Of a DNA stretch of 64,000 nucleotides, positions 46,528-55,926 are shown piece after piece. This DNA is from Streptomyces sp. CMB-StM0423 (lineage in GTDB: Bacteria > Actinomycetota > Actinomycetes > Streptomycetales > Streptomycetaceae): contig NZ_CP025407.1 in the NCBI RefSeq assembly GCF_002847285.1, positions 1,986,501-2,050,500 on the forward strand. Direction: 5' to 3'. How positions within the stretch are numbered: the stretch's first letter is position 1; each line of letters begins with the position of its first letter. The translations under genes and the position numbers were made by a program. The notes beneath the pieces are model-generated. The model was not told where the DNA came from. It did no database searches and was given only the letters and a program-made list of their open reading frames with translations.

Positions 46528-47166
46528 TCACCGCTTCCTGGCAGTGGTCTTCTTCGCGGTGGTCCGCCGGCCGGCGGCCTTGCGGGCCGGCGCCTTCTTG
46601 GCGGTCGCCTTCTTCGCCGGGGCCTTCTTGGCCGACTTCTTGGCGGCCGTCTTCTTCGCGGTGGCCTTCTTCGCCGACGACTTCTTGGCCGTCGTCTTCT
46701 TCGCCGAGGACTTCTTGGCGGTGGTCCTCTTCGCCGGCGCCTTCTTGGCCGTGGTCTTCTTCGCGGTGGCCTTCTTCGCGGTGGCCTTCTTCACGGCCTT
46801 CTTGGCAGCGGCCTTGGCGGTGGTCTTGGTGCCGCCGGACAGGCTGCCCTTCGGGGCCTTCTTCACGGCCGTGTCGTTCTTCGGCAGCCGCTTGGTGCCC
46901 GAGACGAGGTCCTTGAAGCCCTGGCCCGCCCGGAACCGGGGCACGGAGGTCTTCTTGACCCGGACGCGCTCGCCGGTCTGCGGGTTGCGGGCGTAGCGCG
47001 CCGGACGCTCCACCTTCTCGAAAGAGCCGAAGCCCGTGACCGATACGCGCTCGCCGGAGACGACCGCACGAATGATCGCGTCGAGGACGGCGTCCACGGC
47101 GTCGGAGGCCTGCTGGCGGCCACCCATCTTGTCGGTAATAGCTTCAACGAGCTGGGCCTTGTTCAC
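46528..47166 (-). CDS. hupS: HU-family nucleoid protein with Lys/Ala-rich tail (HupS)
   Basis: 212 residues. Residues 1-95 are a complete HU domain: [48 protein letters not shown] and [14 protein letters not shown]. Residues 96-212 are (KK)(A/T)(T/S/A)(A/P)-type repeats such as [17 protein letters not shown], like eukaryotic H1 tails. In S. coelicolor HupS is sporulation-associated and helps spore nucleoid compaction. GTG 47166 with GAAGGGG upstream. Confidence 0.96.
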   Translation of the reverse strand: MNKAQLVEAITDKMGGRQQASDAVDAVLDAIIRAVVSGERVSVTGFGSFEKVERPARYARNPQTGERVRVKKTSVPRFRAGQGFKDLVSGTKRLPKNDTAVKKAPKGSLSGGTKTTAKAAAKKAVKKATAKKATAKKTTAKKAPAKRTTAKKSSAKKTTAKKSSAKKATAKKTAAKKSAKKAPAKKATAKKAPARKAAGRRTTAKKTTARKR

Positions 47167-47199
47167 GTCTTCCCCTTCTGAGGCATTGATTGCCGGAAC

Positions 47200-47290
47200 G
47201 AAATGTTCAAGCTTTTTCGCACGTTAGGCAGATATATACCGCAAATCAAAGGCAAAACGTCTCTCATCACCCTTGTGTCGCAACGGACTA
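47200..47290 (-). promoter_or_regulatory. AT-rich promoter region of hupS
   Basis: An unusually AT-rich island in this GC-rich window, containing TATATATC (minus strand near 47231-47238) preceded by TTTTGCC and TTTGATTTGC. It is the likely hupS promoter, but the exact -10/-35 pair is ambiguous. Confidence 0.5.
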
Positions 47291-47293
47291 CCG

Positions 47294-47506
47294 CTACGAG
47301 CGCGCGTCCAGCTCCCGCCGCAGCCGCTCCAGCCGCCTTGCGGCTCCGGCCAGATCGTGCTTCGCGGCACCCGTGATGGCGAGCAGGCGCCTTGTCAGCT
47401 CTGCCCGTTCGGCGTCCGTCGCGGCCACCTCGCGCACCTGGCGGTGGGCCTCCTTCAGCCCGGCGGCGACGGCCTCGTAGAGCGCGAGTTGGCCGTCGGG
47501 ATCCAT
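47294..47506 (-). CDS. Small helical hypothetical protein (70 aa)
   Basis: 70 residues, ATG 47506, fully helical: LALYEAVAAGLKEAHRQVREVAATDAERAELTRRLLAITGAAKHDL and LERLRRELDARS. Strong Leu/Ala heptads suggest a helical hairpin or coiled coil. No Cys, no signal. It follows leuD by 126 bp with a terminator between. Looks like a real streptomycete gene by codon pattern, function unknown. Confidence 0.7.
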   Translation of the reverse strand: MDPDGQLALYEAVAAGLKEAHRQVREVAATDAERAELTRRLLAITGAAKHDLAGAARRLERLRRELDARS

Positions 47507-47570
47507 GCGCCGATTGTGTCATCTGCGGTGAGTTGTCGCCCGTCGGCATGCCAACGCACCGGCGCGCAAA

Positions 47571-47608
47571 GCCCCGCGCCCGCCACCGGTCGGTGGCGGG
47601 CGCGGGGC
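47571..47608 (-). terminator. Terminator of leuCD
   Basis: Perfect 17-bp inverted repeat (47571-47587 with 47592-47608), loop GGTC, 25 bp after the leuD stop. One of the strongest hairpins in the window. Confidence 0.8.
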
Positions 47609-47632
47609 CTCGGCTGGGGCGGAAACCGCCGG

Positions 47633-48244
47633 TCAGCCCTGTACGGTCTGCGGCTTGAAGGCCGGCCGGGCCGCCTCGAAAGCGGCGATGTCGGCTTCGT
47701 ACCGAAGGGTGATGCTGATGTCGTCGAGACCGTTCAGCAGCCGCCAGCGGGCGTTCTCGTCCAGCTCGAACGGGACGGCGAACGCGGGCTCCCCCGCCGT
47801 ACCGCCGGCGCGTACCTCCAGGGCCTGGAGGTCGACCGTCACCTCGGTCCGCGGGTCGGCCTCGGCCAGCTCCCACAGCCGCTCGACGTCCGCCTGCGGC
47901 AGCACGACGGTCAGCAGGCCGTTCTTGAGCGAGTTGCCGCGGAAGATGTCGGCGAAGCGGGACGAGACGACGGCCTTGAAGCCGTAGTTCTGCAACGCCC
48001 ACACGGCGTGTTCGCGGGACGAGCCGGTGCCGAAGTCCGGACCGGCCAGCAGCACGGTGCCGCCCCGGTACGCCGCGCTGTTCAGCACGAACTCCGGGTC
48101 CTTGCGCCACGCCTCGAAGAGGCCGTCCTCGAAGCCGTCCCTGGTGACCTTCTTCAGCCAGTGGGCCGGGATGATCTGGTCGGTGTCGACGTTGCTGCGG
48201 CGCAGCGGCACGGCGCGCCCGGTGTGGGTGGTGAAGGCTTCCAT
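47633..48244 (-). CDS. leuD: 3-isopropylmalate dehydratase small subunit
   Basis: 203 residues. [33 protein letters not shown] at the N-terminus, [25 protein letters not shown] and [19 protein letters not shown] are the LeuD signatures. With LeuC it isomerises 2- to 3-isopropylmalate in leucine synthesis. It follows leuC by 3 bp, so it is surely cotranscribed. Confidence 0.97.
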   Translation of the reverse strand: MEAFTTHTGRAVPLRRSNVDTDQIIPAHWLKKVTRDGFEDGLFEAWRKDPEFVLNSAAYRGGTVLLAGPDFGTGSSREHAVWALQNYGFKAVVSSRFADIFRGNSLKNGLLTVVLPQADVERLWELAEADPRTEVTVDLQALEVRAGGTAGEPAFAVPFELDENARWRLLNGLDDISITLRYEADIAAFEAARPAFKPQTVQG

Positions 48245-48247
48245 GGA

Positions 48248-49660
<1,413 letters not shown>

Positions 49661-49826
49661 CGCATTCCCATCGTCGTTGATTGCGAACTGCGTGTGCGCA
49701 TGTCCGTGCCGGTGCCCGCCGGCCCCGTCCGCTCCCTCGCGCCGGACGGGGCCCGGTCCCCCAGGGTGACGCGTTCACCGGAAAATTGAACTTGCGTTTC
49801 ACAGTGTGAGACGCGAGTATCGTTGC
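49661..49826. promoter_or_regulatory. leuC/ndgR divergent control region with palindromic operator
   Basis: A 21-bp imperfect palindrome at 49794-49814 (GCGTTTCACAGTGTGAGACGC, written as halves GCGTTTCACA and TGTGAGACGC around a central G, 9 of 10 pairs matching) is a good NdgR operator candidate. TTGCGT (49792) and GAGTAT (49815) at 17 bp spacing bracket it as a promoter for ndgR, which would then start transcription at or near its ATG. Confidence 0.6.
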
Positions 49827-50543
49827 ATGGACAACTCTAGCGGCGTCGGCGTACTCGACAAGGCGGCTGTGGTACTGAGCGCGCTGGAGTCCGGTCCGGC
49901 CACCCTCGCCGGGCTGGTCTCCGCGACCGGTCTCGCCCGCCCCACGGCCCACCGCCTCGCGGTGGCGCTGGAACACCACCGGATGGTGGCGCGGGACATG
50001 CAGGGCAGGTTCATCCTCGGCCCCCGGCTCGCCGAGCTGGCGGCGGCGGCCGGCGAGGACCGGCTGCTGGCCGCGGCCGGCCCGGTGCTCACGCATCTGC
50101 GGGACGTCACGGGCGAGAGCGCCCAGCTCTACCGGCGCCAGGGCGACATGCGCATCTGCGTCGCGGCCGCCGAGCGGCTCTCGGGGCTGCGTGACACCGT
50201 CCCGGTGGGGTCCACGCTGCCGATGAAGGCCGGCTCCGCGGCGCAGGTGCTGCTCGCCTGGGAGGAGCCCGAGCGGCTGCACCGGGGGCTGCAGGGCGCC
50301 CGGTTCACGGCCACGGCGCTGTCGGGCGTACGGCGCCGGGCGTGGGCCCAGTCCGTCGGGGAGCGGGAGCCGGGGGTGGCGTCCGTCTCCGCGCCCGTAC
50401 GCGGCCCGTCGAACCGCGTGGTGGCCGCCGTCTCGGTCTCCGGCCCGATCGAGCGGCTGACCCGGCACCCGGGGCGGATGCACGCCCAGGCCGTCGTGGA
50501 CGCCGCCGCGCGGCTCACGGACGCGCTGCGCAGGACGGGCTGA
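49827..50543 (+). CDS. ndgR: IclR-family regulator NdgR
   Basis: 238 residues, the usual NdgR length. N-terminal winged helix with VLDKAAVVLSALESGPATLAGLVSATGLARPTAHRLAVALEHH (9-51); C-terminal effector domain with AQLYRRQGDMRICVAAAERLSGLRDTVPVGSTLPMKAGSAA. NdgR controls leucine/isoleucine and sulphur amino-acid genes and affects antibiotic production. ATG 49827; no ribosome site precedes it, so it may be leaderless. Confidence 0.95.
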   Translation: MDNSSGVGVLDKAAVVLSALESGPATLAGLVSATGLARPTAHRLAVALEHHRMVARDMQGRFILGPRLAELAAAAGEDRLLAAAGPVLTHLRDVTGESAQLYRRQGDMRICVAAAERLSGLRDTVPVGSTLPMKAGSAAQVLLAWEEPERLHRGLQGARFTATALSGVRRRAWAQSVGEREPGVASVSAPVRGPSNRVVAAVSVSGPIERLTRHPGRMHAQAVVDAAARLTDALRRTG

Positions 50544-50560
50544 GGCGCGTACCCGTACGA

Positions 50561-50588
50561 GGGGGGCCCGTACGGGAAAGGGCCCCCC
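50561..50588. terminator. Hairpin between ndgR and tRNA-Glu
   Basis: GGGGGGCCC (50561-50569) and GGGCCCCCC (50580-50588), 9-bp perfect stem, 10-nt loop which itself contains CGTACGGG. Between converging transcripts. Confidence 0.7.
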
Positions 50589-50621
50589 GCGCCGCGGGAG
50601 GCCCTTCGAAGTCTGCGCTGG

Positions 50622-50694
50622 TACCCCCGACCGGATTCGAACCGGCGCTACCGCCTTGAGAGGGCGGCGTGCTAGGCCGCTACACAACGGGGGC
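50622..50694 (-). tRNA. tRNA-Glu (anticodon CTC), copy 1
   Basis: 73 nt, cloverleaf by eye: acceptor GCCCCCG/CGGGGGT, D arm TGTAGCGGCCTAGCACG, anticodon stem CCGCC/GGCGG with loop CTCTCAA (anticodon CTC, codon GAG), T arm GCCGG-TTCGAAT-CCGGT. CCA is not encoded. Confidence 0.95.
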
Positions 50695-50731
50695 CTTTGG
50701 ACGATCCTCTCCTCGCGATGGAGAGGACCTG

Positions 50732-50804
50732 TACCCCCGACCGGATTCGAACCGGCGCTACTGCCTTGAGAGGGCAGCGTGCTAGGCCGCTACACAACGG
50801 GGGC
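50732..50804 (-). tRNA. tRNA-Glu (anticodon CTC), copy 2
   Basis: 73 nt, identical to the neighbouring copy except for one compensated base pair in the anticodon stem (CTGCC/GGCAG instead of CCGCC/GGCGG). The two copies are 37 bp apart and probably one transcript with tRNA-Gln. Confidence 0.95.
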
Positions 50805-50828
50805 GAGAACATCTGCAACTGCGTTGCG

Positions 50829-50900
50829 CTGGGGTACCAGGACTCGAACCTAGACTAACGGAACCAGAATCCGTCGTGCTGCCAATTACACCATACCCCA
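50829..50900 (-). tRNA. tRNA-Gln (anticodon CTG)
   Basis: 72 nt: acceptor TGGGGTA/TACCCCA with discriminator G, anticodon stem ACGGA/TCCGT, loop TTCTGGT (anticodon CTG, codon CAG), T loop TTCGAGT. First of a three-tRNA cluster on the minus strand. Confidence 0.95.
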
Positions 50901-50911
50901 CCAAAACACAA

Positions 50912-50926
50912 CCCCCGTCGCGGGGG
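50912..50926 (-). terminator. Terminator of the downstream-most conservon
   Basis: CCCCCG-TCG-CGGGGG hairpin followed on the minus strand by TTGTGTTTTGG, i.e. with a partial U run, between the cvnD stop (51000) and tRNA-Gln. Confidence 0.65.
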
Positions 50927-50999
50927 CTCTGTTCCGGTGGCCGCCGTTCCCGGCGACGGACAGAACATTACCCGATCGCGGACCGCACTCCAAAACGGG

Positions 51000-51593
51000 T
51001 TAGCGGAGCCGGGCCATGAGGGCGTGCTCGACCAGCGTGATCAGCGTGGACTTGGACTCGGAGCGCTGCCGGGCGTCCGTCCTCAGGATCGGCGTCTCCG
51101 GCCCGATCTGCAGCGCCTCACGCACCTCGTCCGGCGAGTACGGCTGATGACCGTCGAACCCGTTCAACGCGATCACGAACGGCAACCCCGAGTTCTCGAA
51201 ATAATCCACCGCAGGGAAACAATCCGCCAACCGCCGCGTATCCACCAACACCACCGCACCGATGGCACCACGCACCAGATCGTCCCACATGAACCAAAAA
51301 CGATCCTGACCAGGCGTCCCAAACAGATACAGGATCAAATCCTGATCCAACGTGATACGACCAAAATCCATCGCCACCGTCGTCGTGGTCTTCCCCGACA
51401 CCTGCGACAGATCATCGATCCCCGCAGACGCCGACGTCATCACCGCCTCGGTACGCAACGGATTGATCTCCGACACCGAACCGACGAACGTGGTCTTCCC
51501 CACCCCGAAACCACCCGCCACCACGATCTTCGCCGACGTGGTCGCACGAGCCGGAGAAGAACCGGCCACACCACTAGAGCTTGCGAAGTCCAC
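51000..51593 (-). CDS. cvnD: Conservon Ras-like GTPase CvnD (second conservon)
   Basis: 197 residues. G1 loop GGFGVGKTT at 28-36, switch/G3 region LYLFGTPGQDRFWFMWDDL, NGFD in place of NKxD (LNGFDGHQ). Small Ras-like GTPases of this type act with CvnA-C in a membrane-proximal complex compared to eukaryotic GPCR systems. Its predicted protein is identical to that of the other conservon's cvnD, and 528 bp of DNA are identical. The start overlaps the DUF742 gene by 20 nt. Codon third positions are less G/C-biased than the surroundings. Confidence 0.93.
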   Translation of the reverse strand: MDFASSSGVAGSSPARATTSAKIVVAGGFGVGKTTFVGSVSEINPLRTEAVMTSASAGIDDLSQVSGKTTTTVAMDFGRITLDQDLILYLFGTPGQDRFWFMWDDLVRGAIGAVVLVDTRRLADCFPAVDYFENSGLPFVIALNGFDGHQPYSPDEVREALQIGPETPILRTDARQRSESKSTLITLVEHALMARLR

Positions 51594-52194
51594 TGAGCAC
51601 CCTTTCGAGCAAAGTCACATCTGGCTGGCCCCCCGCGGCTTCGCCGCCGCCCGGCTGGTGGATCGTGACCAGGCCGGCTTCCGCGAGGTCGGCCACGAGG
51701 ATGCGCGCGACGCCCAGCGGGAGGGTCAGCAACGCGGAGACCTCCGCGACCGACTTGAGTTCATAGCACAGTCGGCAGATGCGCTGGTGCTCGGGGAGCT
51801 GGGAAGTGAGGCGGGAGGGGTCGGCAGTGGTCTGCACCAATGCCTCGATGGCGAGCTGGTAACGCGGCCGGGTCCGGCCGCCGGTCACCGCGTACGGGCG
51901 CACCAGCCGCGACTGCGGGCTGCGGGCCGCGCGGGCGGCGCCGCGGGCCGCGGCCGCGGGCTGCGGCGCGGGACTGCCCCGGTGCTGCGCCGGGCCGCCG
52001 CCGTACGGAGACGGGGACGGGTACTGCGGCTGCCCCGGGGACGGGGGCACGCCGGGGGCGGCGTACGGTACGCCCGGAGCGCCGTGCTGCGGGGGCATCC
52101 CGTGCTGCGGCGGCATGCCCGGCCGGTCGGACTGCGGGCCGTAGCCGTATCGCCAGTCCTCACCACCGTGAGGTACCTCTTGGTGCGCTGCCAC
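51574..52194 (-). CDS. cvnC: DUF742 protein CvnC (second conservon)
   Basis: 206 residues, GTG 52194 with AAGGGGA upstream. A Pro/Gly/His/Gln/Tyr-rich disordered N-terminus (about 90 residues, including PGMPPQHGMPPQHG) precedes the DUF742 domain: RLVRPYAVTGGRTRPRYQLAIEALV, LPEHQRICRLCYELKSVAEVSALL, LGVARILVADLAEAGLVTIHQP. DUF742 is a winged-helix-like fold. The extended N-terminus is absent in the paralogue. Confidence 0.93.
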   Translation of the reverse strand: MAAHQEVPHGGEDWRYGYGPQSDRPGMPPQHGMPPQHGAPGVPYAAPGVPPSPGQPQYPSPSPYGGGPAQHRGSPAPQPAAAARGAARAARSPQSRLVRPYAVTGGRTRPRYQLAIEALVQTTADPSRLTSQLPEHQRICRLCYELKSVAEVSALLTLPLGVARILVADLAEAGLVTIHQPGGGEAAGGQPDVTLLERVLSGLRKL

Positions 52195-52283
52195 TGCGTT
52201 CCCCTTCCCCGACGGCGTGCCGGAGCGTCACTGCACTCGACGCACCATAGCCCGGCGAGCGTGCAACGTGCATCGGTTGTCGG

Positions 52284-52706
52284 CTAGTTCAGCAGGCTGC
52301 CTTGCAGCTCCGCGCGCAGGTCGGGGGTGAGCACGGCGCCCGCCCGGTCGACCAGCAGAGCCATCTCGTAGCCCACCAGACCGATGTCGCACTCCGGGTG
52401 CGCCAGCACGGCGAGGGCCGAGCCGTCGGAGATCGACATGATGAAGAGGAAGCCGCGCTCCATCTCCACCACCGTCTGGTTGACGTAGCCGCCCTCGAAG
52501 ATCCGCGAGGCGCCGGCCGTCAGCGACGTCAGTCCGGATGCCACCGCCGCCAGTTGGTCGGCACGGTCGCGGGGGAAGCCGTCGGACATCGCGAGGAGGA
52601 GTCCGTCGGCGGAGACCACCACCGTGTGCGACACCCCCGGGGTGTTGTCCACGAAATTGGTGATCAACCAGTTCAGGTTCTGCGCCGCCTGGCTCATCGG
52701 GCTCAC
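52284..52706 (-). CDS. cvnB: Roadblock/LC7 protein CvnB (second conservon)
   Basis: 140 residues. Roadblock/LC7 fold: LNWLITNFVDNTPGVSHTVVVSADGLLLAMSDGF, ADQLAAVASGLTSLTAGASRIF, ERGFLFIMSISDG, LAVLAHPECDIGLVGYEMALLVDRAG. Such proteins modulate Ras-like GTPases (MglB type). GTG start directly follows the cvnA stop (TAG|GTG). It differs from the paralogous CvnB at only four residues. Confidence 0.95.
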   Translation of the reverse strand: MSPMSQAAQNLNWLITNFVDNTPGVSHTVVVSADGLLLAMSDGFPRDRADQLAAVASGLTSLTAGASRIFEGGYVNQTVVEMERGFLFIMSISDGSALAVLAHPECDIGLVGYEMALLVDRAGAVLTPDLRAELQGSLLN

Positions 52707-55610
52707 CTAACGCTCCTGATCGTATGTGCCGGGGCCCATGCCCGGTCCGTCGTTCCGCTGCGGCCCCCGCTCGCGGCCCTGCTGGACGCCGCGGCGCAGA
52801 TTGCTCAGCCTGCCGCGTACGTCCTCCGGGGCCCGGGAGACCTGTGGGCCTCCCAGCGGCGCCTGCTCCGCGGTGCCCTCCACCAGATTCTGGCGGGGCA
52901 CCCGCCGGGGAAGGCCCGCGGGGGTGACCCCGCCCGCCTTCGGTTCGCGCACCTGCTCGGCGCGCTCCCAGCGTTCGTCGTTCGCCGACCTCCACTCGTC
53001 GTCGGCCGGCGCCGGCTCCGGTTCGCCGAAGCCGAAGCCCCCGCGGCCGGTGCCGAGCTGTGCCGTAGATTCCGCTTCCGGTACTGCCGGGCTGTCGTAC
53101 GCGCCCTGCCCCGTCCAGTGGTTCGACGCGGGGCCGGGCTCTACTTGGCCGTAGGTATCGTACGCGGGCTCCGGCGAGATACCCCCGGGCGTGAAGGCAT
53201 CCGTACCGGCGGCCTCCGCTTCCGGGTCGTGGAAGCCGGGCGTACGGTCCTGCGCCGCCGCTTCCAGCGCGGCCCTGCGCTCCTCGCGCAGCAGCGAGCG
53301 CTGGATGGGGTCGAAGACCCCCTCCTGCCCGCCGAGCGCCGGCATGGCCGGACGGGGCGGCTCGACCTGCGGATACGGGGAGTCGTCGAAGCCCAGCTCG
53401 GCCGCACTGCGCGGCCGGCCGCCGCCGAAGCCGTTCCCGGCGGGCTGGAAGGACGGGCGGTCGGCGACGATCCGGGAGACGGTGAACTCGTCGTGCTGCT
53501 CGGGCGCCTCGGTGGCGCCGCCGAAGGCGATGGCCTCCGGGAGCATCACCAGCGAGGTGGTGCCCGACTGCTCGCCGGACGGGCGCAACTGCACGCGGAT
53601 GCCGTGCCGGTCGGCGAGCCTGCCGACCACGAACAGGCCCATGCGCTGCGAGATCGCGACGTCCACGGTGGGCGGGTTGGCGAGCCGGTGGTTGATGTCC
53701 GCGAAGTCCTCGGCGGTCAGGCCGATGCCCTTGTCGTGGATCTCGACCATCACCCGGCGGTCCGGGAGCCGGGTGGCGGTGACCCGGACCTTGGTGTGCG
53801 GCGAGGAGAACGTGGTGGCGTTCTCCAGCAGCTCGGCGAGGAGGTGCACGAGGTCGGTGACGGCGCTGCCGTGGATCTCGCTGTCGGGCACGCCCTCCAG
53901 CTCGATGCGCTCGTACGACTCGACCTCCGAGGTCGCCGCGCGTAGCACGTCGACGAGCGGGATCGCCTCGTCCATGTGCCGGCCGGTGTCCTCGCCCGCG
54001 AGCACCAGCAGGTTCTCGCCGTTGCGGCGCATGCGGGTGGCGAGGTGGTCCATGTGGAACAGGTTCTCCAACTGCTCCGGGTCCGCCTCGTGGTCCTCCA
54101 GGCCGGAGATCAGCTCGAGCTGGCGCTCGATGAGGCCCTGGTTGCGCCGGGAGAGGTTGGTGAAGATCGCGTTGAGATTGCCCCGCAGCAGCGCCTGCTC
54201 GGCGGCCAGCCGGACCGCCTCGCGGTGCACCTGGTCGAAGGCGCGGGCGACCTCGCCGATCTCGTCCCTGCTGTGCAGCGGGATCGGCTGCACGCGGGTG
54301 TCCACCCGGCCGGGGTCGGTGCGGGAGAGCTGGTCGACCAGCATCGGCAGCCGCTGTTCGGCGATACCGAAGGCGGAGTTGCGCAGCAGCCGCATGCTGC
54401 GGCCCATGGAGCGGGCCATCATCGCGGCGATGACGAAGCCGATGAGCAGCGCGCCGACCGCGATGGCGGCGCCGACGACGGTGTCGCGCTTGGCGGACTC
54501 GACGATCTCGTGGGCGTCGGCCACGGCGCGGTCGGCGAACTCGATCTCGACGGTGCGGTACGCGGCGATGGGCACGCTCGTGGCCGCGTACCACGTCTGC
54601 GGGGTGATGCCCTGGTCGGCGAGGTCCGCGGGCGTGACGTCCCCGCCGATGCTCGCGACGCCGGCGAGCATCGCGGCGGGCTCCGGCGGCGCGGTGAACT
54701 CGCCGCCGCCCCCCTCGGCCTCGCGCTGCGCCTCGGCGAGCCGCTGCTTGGCCTCTTCCTCCTGGTCGGCCAGCGCGTCCTTGAGCATGCGGTTGTCGGC
54801 GGCGGTGCTGCCGGTCCTGAACTCGTCGAGGGCGATGGGCTCCAGATAGGCGAAGGAGGCGAGCGCGGTCTTCTCCGCGGCCAGCACCTCGGCCTTCTCC
54901 GGCGGGCTGACGAGCAGCTCGGTGCCGATGGAGCGGACCAGCGAGGCGGAGGACTTGGCCAGCGAGATCGCGTACATCGCACGGCCGTAGGTGGTGATGT
55001 TGCTGGTGCCCAGGCCGACCTCGTTGGCGAAGGTCATCAGCGGGCGGTACATCTGCGCGTACCCGAGGTGGGTGTCGGTGCCGGCCGCCTGGGGCGTGAA
55101 CGCCGCCTGGCGCATCGGCTCCAGGTTCTTCTCCTGGTCCCGGAAGGCGTCCAGCCGGCGCTGCAGTCCCGGCTTGTCCGGCATGTCCTCGACCTGCCGG
55201 TCGAACTCGGCGGCGGCGGCGTCGGTGGCCTTGCGCGCCTCCGTCACCCGGCTCGCCTCGCGGTCGCCGTGCAGCAGGGGCTGGACGGAGACGTCGCGCT
55301 CGGCCATGAGACGCTCTGCGTAGTCGCCGGCGGCCTTGGCGACCTTGGCGGTGTTCTCCGCGTCCTGGGCCTCCTGCCAGGTGTCGACGGAGTTGTTCAC
55401 CTGGAAGCCCGCGAAGACGATGGCCACGAGCACCGGGATCAGCAGGATCGCGTTGAGCCGGGTCGCCACCCGCCAGTTGCGGGGCGAGAACCGGCTGCCG
55501 CTGGGCGGCGGGGCCGGCTGTGCCCCCGCAGGGGGCGGCACCGCCGCGTGCGACGGCGGGCTGAAGTTGCCCCGCGCCTCCTGTGCGGGACCCTTGCTGC
55601 TGCGCCTCAC
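52707..55610 (-). CDS. cvnA: Sensor histidine-kinase-like CvnA (second conservon)
   Basis: About 967 residues. Membrane helix at about 50-70, extracellular nitrate/nitrite-sensor-like helical domain to about 375, second helix 377-400, HAMP linker (RTDPGRVDTRVQPIPLHSRDEIGEVARAF), helical dimerisation region with MDHLATRMRRNGENLLVLAG, then an ATPase domain: N box HLLAELLENATTFS near 587, DKGIGL and MGLFVVGRLADRHG near 660. The last 270 residues are disordered. GTG 55610, GAGGT 10 nt upstream. Such CvnA proteins may sense small ligands and act on the CvnB-D module instead of a response regulator. Confidence 0.93.
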   Translation of the reverse strand: MRRSSKGPAQEARGNFSPPSHAAVPPPAGAQPAPPPSGSRFSPRNWRVATRLNAILLIPVLVAIVFAGFQVNNSVDTWQEAQDAENTAKVAKAAGDYAERLMAERDVSVQPLLHGDREASRVTEARKATDAAAAEFDRQVEDMPDKPGLQRRLDAFRDQEKNLEPMRQAAFTPQAAGTDTHLGYAQMYRPLMTFANEVGLGTSNITTYGRAMYAISLAKSSASLVRSIGTELLVSPPEKAEVLAAEKTALASFAYLEPIALDEFRTGSTAADNRMLKDALADQEEEAKQRLAEAQREAEGGGGEFTAPPEPAAMLAGVASIGGDVTPADLADQGITPQTWYAATSVPIAAYRTVEIEFADRAVADAHEIVESAKRDTVVGAAIAVGALLIGFVIAAMMARSMGRSMRLLRNSAFGIAEQRLPMLVDQLSRTDPGRVDTRVQPIPLHSRDEIGEVARAFDQVHREAVRLAAEQALLRGNLNAIFTNLSRRNQGLIERQLELISGLEDHEADPEQLENLFHMDHLATRMRRNGENLLVLAGEDTGRHMDEAIPLVDVLRAATSEVESYERIELEGVPDSEIHGSAVTDLVHLLAELLENATTFSSPHTKVRVTATRLPDRRVMVEIHDKGIGLTAEDFADINHRLANPPTVDVAISQRMGLFVVGRLADRHGIRVQLRPSGEQSGTTSLVMLPEAIAFGGATEAPEQHDEFTVSRIVADRPSFQPAGNGFGGGRPRSAAELGFDDSPYPQVEPPRPAMPALGGQEGVFDPIQRSLLREERRAALEAAAQDRTPGFHDPEAEAAGTDAFTPGGISPEPAYDTYGQVEPGPASNHWTGQGAYDSPAVPEAESTAQLGTGRGGFGFGEPEPAPADDEWRSANDERWERAEQVREPKAGGVTPAGLPRRVPRQNLVEGTAEQAPLGGPQVSRAPEDVRGRLSNLRRGVQQGRERGPQRNDGPGMGPGTYDQER

Positions 55611-55926
55611 CGGACCAACAACCTCTCGGCCTACTCTCGGGTCAGTTCCTCGAATTCCAGCACGCCGCGCGGCACATTCCAAACGCCTGGGGAGGACTTC
55701 GTACGATCACGTAGGCACCGTCAAATAGGGCGTAAGCGGCGCCAACCGACAAAGCGCAACCACGGCATCAGCGGAACGGAGTCGACCGCCTGCATCCTGT
55801 GCAACGCACCCCCTCAATCTGCTTCCAAACGTTATCAACGCCTCAGGGGCAGGTTGCACCGTACGGTGCAACCTGCCCCTGGCGAAGTCTCCGGCCGCGG
55901 CGCGCGGTCCCGGCCGGCCGGCGCGG
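55611..55926 (-). promoter_or_regulatory. Intergenic region between the two conservons
   Basis: 316 bp. It carries the promoter/leader of the second conservon (no clear consensus; less GC-rich than the genes around 55730-55840) and the terminator of the first (55845-55880). No gene seen. Confidence 0.5.
55845..55880 (-). terminator. 36-bp perfect palindrome, terminator of the first conservon
   Basis: AGGGGCAGGTTGCACC and its exact reverse complement around a central GTAC, 46 bp after the cvnD stop. As RNA it gives a 16-bp stem with a 4-nt loop. Confidence 0.75.

Noticed and set aside
46560..46860. Short-period repeats suggesting a satellite or mobile element
   Set aside because: They are explained by the Lys/Ala codon repeats of the HupS tail.
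51000..55610. Interpreting the conservon duplication as a transposon-borne repeat
   Set aside because: No terminal inverted repeats or transposase; both copies are full operons, and tandem conservons at this locus are known in Streptomyces.
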